Shown here: one piece after another, positions 9,619 through 17,182 of the stretch | Layout: each line of letters begins with the position of its first letter | Position numbering within the stretch: the stretch's first letter is position 1 | NCBI GenBank assembly: GCA_001541255.1 | Contig: LNQR01000076.1 | Span: forward strand, 1-41,645 | From: Candidatus Magnetominusculus xianensis | Lineage (GTDB): Bacteria > Nitrospirota > Thermodesulfovibrionia > Thermodesulfovibrionales > Magnetobacteriaceae | Direction of reading: 5' to 3' | DNA: 41,645 nt | Position numbers and translations under genes: made by a program | Notes under the pieces: generated by a model | What the model saw: the letters and a program-made list of their open reading frames with translations, nothing else | What the model was told of the DNA's origin: nothing | Databases searched by the model: none

Positions 9619-10176
9619 ATGAGGAGGATAAAAAAGAAAAATTTAATGACTATGTACAGAAAAAAAAGGCAGACCGCTGTAGCAGATAATAAACTTAAAA
9701 AGATCAGGATAAAAGATATTGAAGTTAAAAATAGTGATGTATCAACAGCAGAGACGAAAAAATCAGAGTTACCACAAGAGGCGCTTGAGCTGCCTCATGC
9801 TGAAAATAAAACAGCTCAATTGCAAAAATCACCGGAACATAAGACAAAGGAAAAGCCAGTCTCACCGAAGAAAGCTGTGCCAGCGTCAGGCTTTAAGAAG
9901 GTATATATTGAAGATACAAACATCTGCCGCGTCACATTTACTCTGCAAAAAGAGGCCGCCCCCAACGCAGTGACAGTGGCAATAGCAGGTGATTTTAACG
10001 CATGGAATACATCATCGCACATGATGAGGCAATCAAGAAATGGGAATTTTACGATAACTATCGACCTCGATGCTGATAAGGACTACCAGTTTAAGTACAT
10101 AGTAGACGGCACAATATGGGAAAATGACTGGAAGGCTGACAGATATGAGGCAGATAACTCAGTCGTAGTGGTTTGA
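9619..10176 (+). CDS. Stand-alone CBM48 (glycogen-binding-like) protein with basic tail
   Basis: The C-terminal part (about residues 100-185) is a CBM48/AMPK-beta-type module, the fold that binds glycogen or starch in branching enzymes and AMPK. It shows VTVAIAGDFNAWN, then ITIDLDADKDYQFKYIVDG, IWENDWKADRYEADN and a final VVVV strand, including the aromatic residues expected for sugar stacking. Residues 1-95 are Lys/Glu/Pro-rich, of low complexity and probably disordered. There is no catalytic domain and no signal peptide, so it is a small cytoplasmic protein. A strong AAGGAGG precedes the ATG. It heads the plus-strand run that continues with nadD and rsfS. Tethering something to glycogen is an inference from the fold only. 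Confidence 0.82.
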   Translation: MRRIKKKNLMTMYRKKRQTAVADNKLKKIRIKDIEVKNSDVSTAETKKSELPQEALELPHAENKTAQLQKSPEHKTKEKPVSPKKAVPASGFKKVYIEDTNICRVTFTLQKEAAPNAVTVAIAGDFNAWNTSSHMMRQSRNGNFTITIDLDADKDYQFKYIVDGTIWENDWKADRYEADNSVVVV

Positions 10177-10186
10177 ACAGGGAGAT

Positions 10187-10225
10187 ATGCCTTCAATACC
10201 AACACAAACCCGGGAAAACCAGTGA
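10187..10225 (+). CDS. Possible 12-codon leader ORF coupled to nadD
   Basis: A mini-ORF encoding MPSIPTQTRENQ starts at an ATG preceded by AGGGAG (10179-10184, spacing only 2). It ends in TGA at 10223-10225, which overlaps the nadD GTG start at 10222 as GTGA. It sits between the CBM48 stop (10176) and nadD, which has only a weak GGGA ribosome site of its own. Termination on this ORF could place ribosomes at the nadD start. It could equally be chance. Confidence 0.35.
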   Translation: MPSIPTQTRENQ

Positions 10226-10860
10226 TTGGATTATTTGGCGGGACGTTTAATCCCATACACTATGGTCATCTGCGTGCGGCAGAGGAGTTGCGGGAGATGT
10301 TTCCACTTGAGAAGGTAGTTTTTATCCCTGCGAATAACCCTCCACTAAAAAGAGATGCACTGGCACCATCACACCACAGGTTTGAGATGACCAGGCTTGC
10401 CATAACCGGTAACACAGACTTCGTCCTATCAGATATCGAAAGCAAATCTGAAGAGGCATCTTATACGGTAAATACCATAGGGGAAATGAAGAGGCAGTAC
10501 CCTGGTGATACAATATGTTTTGTCTTGGGGCTGGATGCGTTTTTAGAAATGCCTAAATGGTTTAAGGCAGATGAAATCCTGGTCAATGTCAAACTCCTTG
10601 TTATGACAAGACCGCCTATCCCGATGGAAAAGATAAAAGACTCCCCCTATATAGACAAAGATAACATAAGAATGAATGACAGGCTGTCACAGATAAGGCT
10701 AAAAAATGGAAGACACCTGAGCGTTGCCCACATAACTCCGCATAATATTTCGTCTACAGAAATAAGACAGTCAATCATGGAGGGCAGGACAATAAAATAT
10801 CTCTTGCCCGAAAGCGTAGAATCATATATAATCAACAATGAGTTGTATAAAATAAGATGA
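10222..10860 (+). CDS. nadD: Nicotinate-nucleotide adenylyltransferase
   Basis: Transfers AMP from ATP to nicotinate mononucleotide in NAD synthesis. The 212-residue protein has the nucleotidyltransferase signature GGTFNPIHYGH (residues 5-15) and the C-terminal SSTEIRQSI motif. The start is GTG at 10222: the family begins directly with (K)IGLFGGTFNP, and there is no upstream in-frame ATG. The neighbouring rsfS is the common partner of nadD in bacteria. The gap to rsfS is 19 bases. Confidence 0.96.
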   Translation: MIGLFGGTFNPIHYGHLRAAEELREMFPLEKVVFIPANNPPLKRDALAPSHHRFEMTRLAITGNTDFVLSDIESKSEEASYTVNTIGEMKRQYPGDTICFVLGLDAFLEMPKWFKADEILVNVKLLVMTRPPIPMEKIKDSPYIDKDNIRMNDRLSQIRLKNGRHLSVAHITPHNISSTEIRQSIMEGRTIKYLLPESVESYIINNELYKIR

Positions 10861-10879
10861 TCTTATAAAAGGGAGCCAA

Positions 10880-11269
10880 TTGCAAAATATACCAGAAAAG
10901 GCTGAGATAATAATAAAGGCGCTGCAGGCAAAGATGGCACGGGACATAATAACGTTAGAGATGTTTGAGGTTATGGCGGCAGCAGATTACATGATAATTT
11001 GCACCGGAGAAAACCCACCACAAATACGGGCACTTGCGGAGAACGTCGAGCTGAAGCTTCGGGAATTTGGCAGACGCCCAATGAGCATTCAGGGCCTGAG
11101 TAACGCGAAATGGGTGCTGCTGGACTATGGAGATGTACTGGTAAATATCTTTGACGATGAGTACAGGAGATACTACGAACTTGAGAAGCTCTGGCTCGAC
11201 GCTCCAAGACGCATTGAACCAGACGATACACACTCTGGAAAACAGTATAAGGAATTTAACTATGTTTAA
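10880..11269 (+). CDS. rsfS: Ribosomal silencing factor RsfS
   Basis: A protein of the RsfS/YbeB/Iojap family that binds ribosomal protein uL14 and blocks subunit joining under starvation. The 129 residues cover the whole domain, with DYMIICTG, then IQGLSNAKWVLLDYGDVLVNIFDDEYRRYYELEKLW, which is diagnostic. The start is TTG at 10880, with GGGAG at 10871-10875 just upstream; no ATG is available near the conserved N-terminus. The 3' end overlaps the next gene by 8 bases. The nadD-rsfS pairing is conserved across bacteria. Confidence 0.95.
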   Translation: MQNIPEKAEIIIKALQAKMARDIITLEMFEVMAAADYMIICTGENPPQIRALAENVELKLREFGRRPMSIQGLSNAKWVLLDYGDVLVNIFDDEYRRYYELEKLWLDAPRRIEPDDTHSGKQYKEFNYV

Positions 11270-12623
11270 ATTTATGTCTTTAATGACTATAGGATTCCTC
11301 TTCACGATATTCTATCTGTCCTTGTACAACATGAATACTGTGAAGGTTATGATAACAAATGATTTCTACTATGAGCTGCCACAGATAGCCCTGATAATGA
11401 TCTCAATCACGGCTGGTTCAGCCTTTATGTTTTTAGTTTTTGTGGTAAGAGATACGAGAAACTACATTAAGACAAAAAAAATCGTAAAAAAACGTAAAAA
11501 AGATGAGTTAGTGCAGTTGTATTATTCAAAGGCAATACATAGTATGATTGGAAAACGAACAGACGACGCGATAAAAGACTTTGAGCTTGCCTTAAAGGAA
11601 AATCATGAGCACATCCCGTCGCTAATAAAATTAGGCGATATATACTTTGAAGCCCATGATAATGTTAAATCGCTTGAGTACTATAAAAAGGCGGTACAGC
11701 CAGGCGACCAGGAGCAACAAATCGACTCCCACAAGATGGATGTTCAAAAAATAGAGGCGCTGTGTAAGATAGCCGACATAAAAATGAGAGAACAAAAATA
11801 CGGCGAGGCAGAGGAAACCTGCGAGAAAGTTCTGAGCATTGAACAGGACAATCTGACAGCGCTCTACATAAAACGTGATATATATGAACGCCAGTCTGCA
11901 TGGGACAAGGTATTAACAACACAACAGATGATAATTAATGTCTTACCAAATGGGCCAAATGGCCCAGACGCACAGGAACAGCAGAGACTACTTGGATATA
12001 AATACGAGTACGGCAGGCAGTGTCTGGAGACTAATATTCTGGATGTGGCAAAAAAAGAATTTAAGGAAATTCTGAATGAACACGACGGCTTCATTGGCTT
12101 CATTCCGGCGCACTTAGGGATAGCTGAGGTTATGTTAAAAGAGGAGTCGGCTGAATCTGCCATCACGTATCTTGAAAAGGCAAGAGAGCTTACGAAATCA
12201 GTAATAATCCTTGCAAGAATAGAAGACCTGCTGATAACAACAGGCGAGCCGTCGAGGTTGTTAAAGATATACAGGACAGCACAGTCTGAGGACCCATCAA
12301 GCGATACGTTGAGGCTGTTTCAGGGCAAGCTCTACTATAGACTGGAGATGCTGGATGAGGCAATGGATTCACTAAAGGGATTCGACTCAGGTGTATTTTA
12401 TCCTGAGCTTCACATGTTAAGAGGCGGGGTCTATCTGAAAAGGGGTGAGTGTGAAAAGGCAGCAGAGGAATTTCTAAAGATAATTGACTTAAAAAAGGCA
12501 TTATGGATTCCCTACATATGCACACATTGCAGGGCACATTCTGATGAGTGGAGCGGCAGGTGTCCGGTGTGCAACAACTGGAATACATTCACCTTTGACC
12601 TTCAGGGTATTTGCAAGATATAA
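11262..12623 (+). CDS. LapA/LapB-like membrane TPR protein with rubredoxin-type zinc knuckle
   Basis: The 453-residue protein begins with two membrane helices (about residues 5-24 and 38-62), arranged like LapA (DUF1049). A basic stretch (KTKKIVKKRKKDE) follows, then a long array of TPR-type helices (about 80-405). It ends in a metal-binding knuckle, CTHC-x10-CPVC (Cys420, 423, 434, 437). TPR repeats plus this terminal knuckle are the architecture of LapB (YciM), which controls LpxC turnover and lipopolysaccharide assembly. LapB itself has one N-terminal helix, so this looks like LapA and LapB joined in one chain. The ATG at 11262 has AAGGA 8 bases upstream and overlaps rsfS by 8 bases; the frame is open further upstream inside rsfS. 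A role in envelope assembly is inferred. Confidence 0.75.
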   Translation: MFKFMSLMTIGFLFTIFYLSLYNMNTVKVMITNDFYYELPQIALIMISITAGSAFMFLVFVVRDTRNYIKTKKIVKKRKKDELVQLYYSKAIHSMIGKRTDDAIKDFELALKENHEHIPSLIKLGDIYFEAHDNVKSLEYYKKAVQPGDQEQQIDSHKMDVQKIEALCKIADIKMREQKYGEAEETCEKVLSIEQDNLTALYIKRDIYERQSAWDKVLTTQQMIINVLPNGPNGPDAQEQQRLLGYKYEYGRQCLETNILDVAKKEFKEILNEHDGFIGFIPAHLGIAEVMLKEESAESAITYLEKARELTKSVIILARIEDLLITTGEPSRLLKIYRTAQSEDPSSDTLRLFQGKLYYRLEMLDEAMDSLKGFDSGVFYPELHMLRGGVYLKRGECEKAAEEFLKIIDLKKALWIPYICTHCRAHSDEWSGRCPVCNNWNTFTFDLQGICKI

Positions 12624-12644
12624 AATGTTTCACGTGAAACATTT
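12623..12644. promoter_or_regulatory. parS: parS centromere-like site (ParB binding site)
   Basis: The 16 bases TGTTTCACGTGAAACA (12626-12641) are identical to the canonical bacterial chromosomal parS sequence bound by ParB. The symmetry extends to a 22-bp perfect palindrome (12623-12644), whose first base is the last base of the preceding stop codon. It lies in the 57-base gap between the TPR gene and a kinase gene. parS sites cluster near oriC in most bacteria, so this places the segment in the origin region. No parA or parB is in the window. Confidence 0.9.
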
Positions 12645-12680
12645 GTAACGCAGTAAGGAGATATTCGCAAGGAGACCAGA

Positions 12681-15221
12681 GTGTTTAGCGATGAGCTGGA
12701 CGATAAAATTAAATCCATAAAAAATAAGCTGTCTTTTGTCGACAATCTTAGGAAATCCCTTAAAGACCGCGTAGAGAGCAACATCACATCACTTTTCGAG
12801 TCTAATATTGTCTTGCAGGAACGCGTCTTTCAGCGTACTCTTGAGCTTGACAATACTAATAAGAAACTCCAGTCAGAGATAACAGAAAGGAATCAGGTAG
12901 AAGAGGCCCTAAGGCAGAGCGAAAACAGATATAAGCGACTGGTCGGGGCTATAACAGACTATATGCACACGGTGGAGGTGCAAGACGGCATGGCGGTATC
13001 TACTAGTCATGCCCCCGGCTGTATAGGTGTTACCGGCTATTCGTCTGAGGAGTTTGAAAGGGACGCGTATTTATGGTACAGGATGATTCATGAGGATGAC
13101 CGTCATTTTGTTGGTTCTGTTGCACAGCGCGTCCTCAGCGGTGAGACCGTGCCACCTATTGAACACCGTATCTGGCACAAGGATGGCTCTATTCGCTGGA
13201 TAAGAAATACTATAGTCCCCAGACATGACAAAGACGGGCAGCTCATCGCTTATGACGGCCTTATTTCTGACATTACAGAACGAAAACTTGCCGACAATGC
13301 CCTCAGACAAAGTGAAACCAGATACCGGCGGCTGCTTGATGCTATTACCGACTATATCTACACCGTAGATGTCAAAGACGGCGTCCCTGTCTCTACTACT
13401 CATGGGCCGGGCTGTGTAGCAGTTACCGGGTATACGCCTGAAGAGTTTGCCGAGAACTCCTTTTTATGGCTTAGTATGGTTCCTAATGAGGATAAAAACG
13501 CCGTTGTCAGGCTGGGGAAAAAGGTATTGTACGGCGGGATTTTTCAGGCTGTCGAACATCGCATCATACACAAGGACGGTCATATAAAGTGGGTGCGAAA
13601 TACCCCCGTCCCCAGGTATGAAAGCGATGGGCGGTTAGTTGCCTATGACGGGCTTATTACAGACATAACCGAACGAAAACTTGCCGAAGAGGAGGTTAGA
13701 AAAAATAAGGAACAACTCCAGGACTTCTTCGACAATGCACATGATATGATACAGATTGTTAATACGGGTGGTAAGTTTATATATGTAAACCGCTCGTGGC
13801 AGAACACCCTGGGCTATTCTAATGAAGAGGTCTCAACACTGACGCTAGCTGACATTATTCATCCTGATGACAGAGACAGGTGCCTTGGACTTTTTGACAT
13901 GGTACTGGGCGGCGGCTCAATCAGTAATATTGAAATGATGTTTGTTAACAAGAATGGCAGCCCAATAGCCGTCATAGGAAGCGTTAACTGCAGCTATGAA
14001 GACACTGGGCAAGCCGTTGCCAGGGGAATTTTTCATGACTTTTCAGAAATTAAAAAGGCCAAAGAATCCCTTGAGAAGATTAATGACCTGCTTGAACTCA
14101 GGGTTAAAGAAAGGACAGGTGAATTGCTTCATGCAAATACATATCTTGAGACCGTCTTGTCGTCCCTCACTGATGCCCTCTTAGTGGCTGGCCCTGACAA
14201 CATAATCAAGACTATTAATCAAACCGCTTATCAGCTCCTCGGCTATTCAGAGGGTGAACTCGTTGGCAAAAGCGTCGTTGAAATATTTGAAGACAATATC
14301 ATTGAATATATACTTGAGGCACAGCGTAACGGTTCCGCCAAAGACGTTCTAATGAACATGAAGACTAAGCAAGCCGTCTCGATACCCATCCTTGCGAATC
14401 TTTCCAGGCTTGGCAATATAGGCAACGAGACTATTTTAGCTGCCCACGATATGAGAGAGTTGAAAAAACTTGAAGAGGAGACCAAGCGCATTCAGGTTAA
14501 GATGCTTACGTCTTCTAAGATGGCGACGCTTGGTGAGATTTCAACCGGCATAGCGCACGAGATAAATCAGCCTCTTACATATATCAGCAGTTTCATTCAG
14601 GGACTTTTGTTCGATATTAAAAAGGATTGCTTTAACATAGACGACACTGAAAACGACTCAAGGACAGCCTATAAACAAGTCGCACGAATCGTTGATATAA
14701 TCCAACATCTGCGTACCTTTGGCCGCAGAGACGACATTGAGATGCGCTTGATAAACATAGAAACTGCAATTGACAACACAATGCTTCTCATGGGTGAGAG
14801 AATAAGACTGAGCAATATTACATTAATCAGGGAGATTGACACAGATATTCCGAATTTTATGGGAAACGCCAACCAACTGGAGCAGGTGTTTATTAATCTG
14901 CTGCAAAATGCCATAGACGCCTTCCCACCCCGTAAGGAGGACGCTGTTATTCGCATTACCGCGCGTCATTCTGTAAGAAAGAAATCAATAATCCTAAAAT
15001 TTTATGACAACGGTTCTGGTATAAATAAAGATATTATCGACAAAATATTTGAGCCTTTTTATACTACCAAAGAGGTAGGCAAGGGCACAGGCCTTGGCCT
15101 TTCAATCGTTTATGGTATAATAAGTGAACACAACGGCACCATACTCTGTGATTCAACCGTTGGCAAGGGTACGGTGTTTACGATTACGATACCGGTTGGA
15201 GGGACTGTTGGTAAGAGATAA
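12681..15221 (+). CDS. Multi-PAS sensor histidine kinase, soluble
   Basis: An 846-residue kinase with an N-terminal coiled coil (about 5-75) and four PAS regions at roughly 80-205, 210-335, 340-465 and 490-600. The first two PAS units are near copies of each other (DYxxTVxVxDGxxVSTxHxPGC, then EHRIxHKDGxIxWxRNT). The kinase core has the H box GIAHEINQPLTYIS with His626, N box VFINLLQNAIDAF, G1 YDNGSGI, F box FEPFYTTKEVGKG and G2 GTGLGLSIVYG. There are no membrane segments. The start is GTG with AAGGAGA 7 bases upstream. It overlaps the next signalling gene by 14 bases, and the three genes 12681-17131 probably form one pathway. Confidence 0.92.
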   Translation: MFSDELDDKIKSIKNKLSFVDNLRKSLKDRVESNITSLFESNIVLQERVFQRTLELDNTNKKLQSEITERNQVEEALRQSENRYKRLVGAITDYMHTVEVQDGMAVSTSHAPGCIGVTGYSSEEFERDAYLWYRMIHEDDRHFVGSVAQRVLSGETVPPIEHRIWHKDGSIRWIRNTIVPRHDKDGQLIAYDGLISDITERKLADNALRQSETRYRRLLDAITDYIYTVDVKDGVPVSTTHGPGCVAVTGYTPEEFAENSFLWLSMVPNEDKNAVVRLGKKVLYGGIFQAVEHRIIHKDGHIKWVRNTPVPRYESDGRLVAYDGLITDITERKLAEEEVRKNKEQLQDFFDNAHDMIQIVNTGGKFIYVNRSWQNTLGYSNEEVSTLTLADIIHPDDRDRCLGLFDMVLGGGSISNIEMMFVNKNGSPIAVIGSVNCSYEDTGQAVARGIFHDFSEIKKAKESLEKINDLLELRVKERTGELLHANTYLETVLSSLTDALLVAGPDNIIKTINQTAYQLLGYSEGELVGKSVVEIFEDNIIEYILEAQRNGSAKDVLMNMKTKQAVSIPILANLSRLGNIGNETILAAHDMRELKKLEEETKRIQVKMLTSSKMATLGEISTGIAHEINQPLTYISSFIQGLLFDIKKDCFNIDDTENDSRTAYKQVARIVDIIQHLRTFGRRDDIEMRLINIETAIDNTMLLMGERIRLSNITLIREIDTDIPNFMGNANQLEQVFINLLQNAIDAFPPRKEDAVIRITARHSVRKKSIILKFYDNGSGINKDIIDKIFEPFYTTKEVGKGTGLGLSIVYGIISEHNGTILCDSTVGKGTVFTITIPVGGTVGKR

Positions 15222-16383
15222 AATTCTAATTCTGGATGATGAGCAGATCGTTATCGATGCTATTACAAAACATCTGAGCAAATATGACTATAGCATATAT
15301 TCCGGCATGAACGGCAAAGAGGGCCTTGAGCTATACCACAAGGTGAATCCAATTCTGATAATCCTTGACCTTAGAATGCCCGTCATGGATGGCGTGGAGT
15401 TTCTCAGAAAGATAAAGTTGACGCCTGCTGACCCATGCTCGGTAATCGTCCTGACCGGTCACGGCAGCGACGATGACATGGAGAGATGTTTTGAGCTTGG
15501 CATCAGTGCCTTCCTGCGGAAACCATTTAATATATACGAACTTCTGGGCATGGTTACCCATTCGATTGCTCTAAAGAAGGTTGAACTTGATCTTAAGGCT
15601 GAACTCATACAAAGGGCAAAGATGGAGGAGGAACTGCGCAGCTATCGTGACCATCTTGAGGAGCTTGTCGAAACGCGCACGGCAGAGCTGCAAAAAGAGA
15701 TTGTCGAGCGCACTAATGCCGAAAAACTTGCCATGCGCTCGCTGAAAGACAAAGAAGTGCTGCTTCGTGAAATTCACCACAGGGTAAAAAATAATCTGCA
15801 AATAGTCTCCAGTCTTCTAGAGCTGCAGACAAAGTATATCAAAGACCCTGAAACGCTGGAAATGTTTAAGGACAGCCAAAATCGCCTGAAAACAATGGCG
15901 CTCTTACATGAAAAACTCTACCAGTCGGACAATATGGCAGATATTGATTTTGCAAAATATCTTACCAATCTGCTTGATCACTTGTATCGCTCCTACTGTG
16001 TTGATACTTCAAGAATATTTATGAATACAGATATTGAAAATGCTACAATAGGATTAGATACCGCCGTACCGTGCGGATTAATTATCAATGAACTTGTCTC
16101 AAACTCACTTAAGCACGCGTTTAAGGGTGGGCAGCGCGGCAGACTTAGCGTCAGTCTGCATAAATTTGATGATGGACGTTTTAAACTTACTGTCAGTGAC
16201 ACAGGAATAGGACTTCCAGAGGGGATTGACCTGAAAAACTCTAAAACACTTGGACTGAGGCTTGTCAATGCCCTCACTGTTGAACAACTGGAAGGTACGC
16301 TTGAGTTTAACTCTAACAATGGGGCCAGCTTTTGGATAGTTTTCAAAGAATTAAAATATGGCAAGAGAGGTACCAATGATTGA
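15208..16383 (+). CDS. Response regulator fused to HisKA_2-type histidine kinase
   Basis: The 391-residue protein begins with a receiver domain (ILILDDEQIV, phospho-accepting D54 in LIILDLRMP, Lys in FLRKPF). A coiled coil (about 135-180) links it to a HisKA_2 kinase: LREIHHRVKNNLQIVSSLLELQ with the phosphorylated His, and an HATPase domain with IINELVSNSLKHAF and VSDTGIGLPEG. The start is TTG at 15208, with GGAGGG at 15198-15203; the frame upstream lies inside the previous gene. The 14-base overlap suggests coupling. The receiver may be charged by the upstream kinase, making this a relay step. That is an inference from order and domains. Confidence 0.88.
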   Translation: MVRDKILILDDEQIVIDAITKHLSKYDYSIYSGMNGKEGLELYHKVNPILIILDLRMPVMDGVEFLRKIKLTPADPCSVIVLTGHGSDDDMERCFELGISAFLRKPFNIYELLGMVTHSIALKKVELDLKAELIQRAKMEEELRSYRDHLEELVETRTAELQKEIVERTNAEKLAMRSLKDKEVLLREIHHRVKNNLQIVSSLLELQTKYIKDPETLEMFKDSQNRLKTMALLHEKLYQSDNMADIDFAKYLTNLLDHLYRSYCVDTSRIFMNTDIENATIGLDTAVPCGLIINELVSNSLKHAFKGGQRGRLSVSLHKFDDGRFKLTVSDTGIGLPEGIDLKNSKTLGLRLVNALTVEQLEGTLEFNSNNGASFWIVFKELKYGKRGTND

Positions 16384-17131
16384 TGATAACGACTCATCCG
16401 CCAGGATTCTTGTCGTAGAGGATGAGAGCATTGTTGCCATGAGCATTAAGGACAGACTGATTGAGCTAGGCTTTACTGTTACGGCCATAGTCTCAACAGG
16501 TGAGGCGGCGATAAAACATGTAGAAGAGGCCGTCCCTGATCTTATCTTAATGGATGTCGTTCTGAAAGGGGAACTTGACGGCATCAGGACTGCCTCTATT
16601 ATACATAACCGCTTTGATGTACCAATTATCTACTTAACCGCCTTTTCAGACGACGCCACACTAAGCAGGGCAAAGCACACCACACCCTATGGATATATCT
16701 TAAAACCCTTCGAGGGGCGGGAACTGCTGATAAATATTGAATTTGCCTTATACAAACACAATATGCAGAAAAAGCTGCGTAAAAGTGAACAGTGGCTGGT
16801 TGCCATTTTAAAGCTCATGTCAGCCGCCGTTATAACAACAGATGTAGACGGCACGGTGATGTTTATGAATAATGGAGCTGCTGCTATAACCGGCTGGGAT
16901 GCAGCTAAGGCCATTGGTGAGGAGCTTCGCGTGGTTTTTGACGTCACACCGAATAACCCGCTTCGTAAGGCAATCGACGAGGGAATGGCAATTGGCACAG
17001 ACTGCGTATTAACCACAAAGACCGGTCTGAAGCGTCCGGTTGGCTTTAGCTCCATTGCAATATCAGACGATCAGAAAAAAAACATCGGCGTTGTCGTCGT
17101 TATTCATAACGCCGCTGACAAAGACAGCTAG
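16376..17131 (+). CDS. Receiver-PAS protein
   Basis: A 251-residue protein with an N-terminal receiver domain (RILVVEDESIVAMSI, phospho-accepting D60 in LILMDVVLKGELDG, PYGYILKPF) and a C-terminal PAS domain (about 130-245; AVITTDVDGTVMFMNNGAAAITGW). There is no DNA-binding, kinase or phosphatase output. The ATG at 16376 is chosen over the in-frame ATG at 16358 because AGAGAGG lies 5 bases upstream of it. It overlaps the previous gene by 8 bases. It could be the terminal or an adaptor component of the relay formed with the two preceding genes. Confidence 0.85.
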   Translation: MIDDNDSSARILVVEDESIVAMSIKDRLIELGFTVTAIVSTGEAAIKHVEEAVPDLILMDVVLKGELDGIRTASIIHNRFDVPIIYLTAFSDDATLSRAKHTTPYGYILKPFEGRELLINIEFALYKHNMQKKLRKSEQWLVAILKLMSAAVITTDVDGTVMFMNNGAAAITGWDAAKAIGEELRVVFDVTPNNPLRKAIDEGMAIGTDCVLTTKTGLKRPVGFSSIAISDDQKKNIGVVVVIHNAADKDS

Positions 17132-17182
17132 CCCTGATTGGTAGATACATCTGTAAAAAAATTAAAACATGGGGGAAGATTA

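Noticed and set aside
12900..17131. A chemotaxis-like or diguanylate cyclase output in the signalling cluster
   Set aside because: No GGDEF, EAL, methyl-accepting or DNA-binding motif is visible in any of the three proteins.
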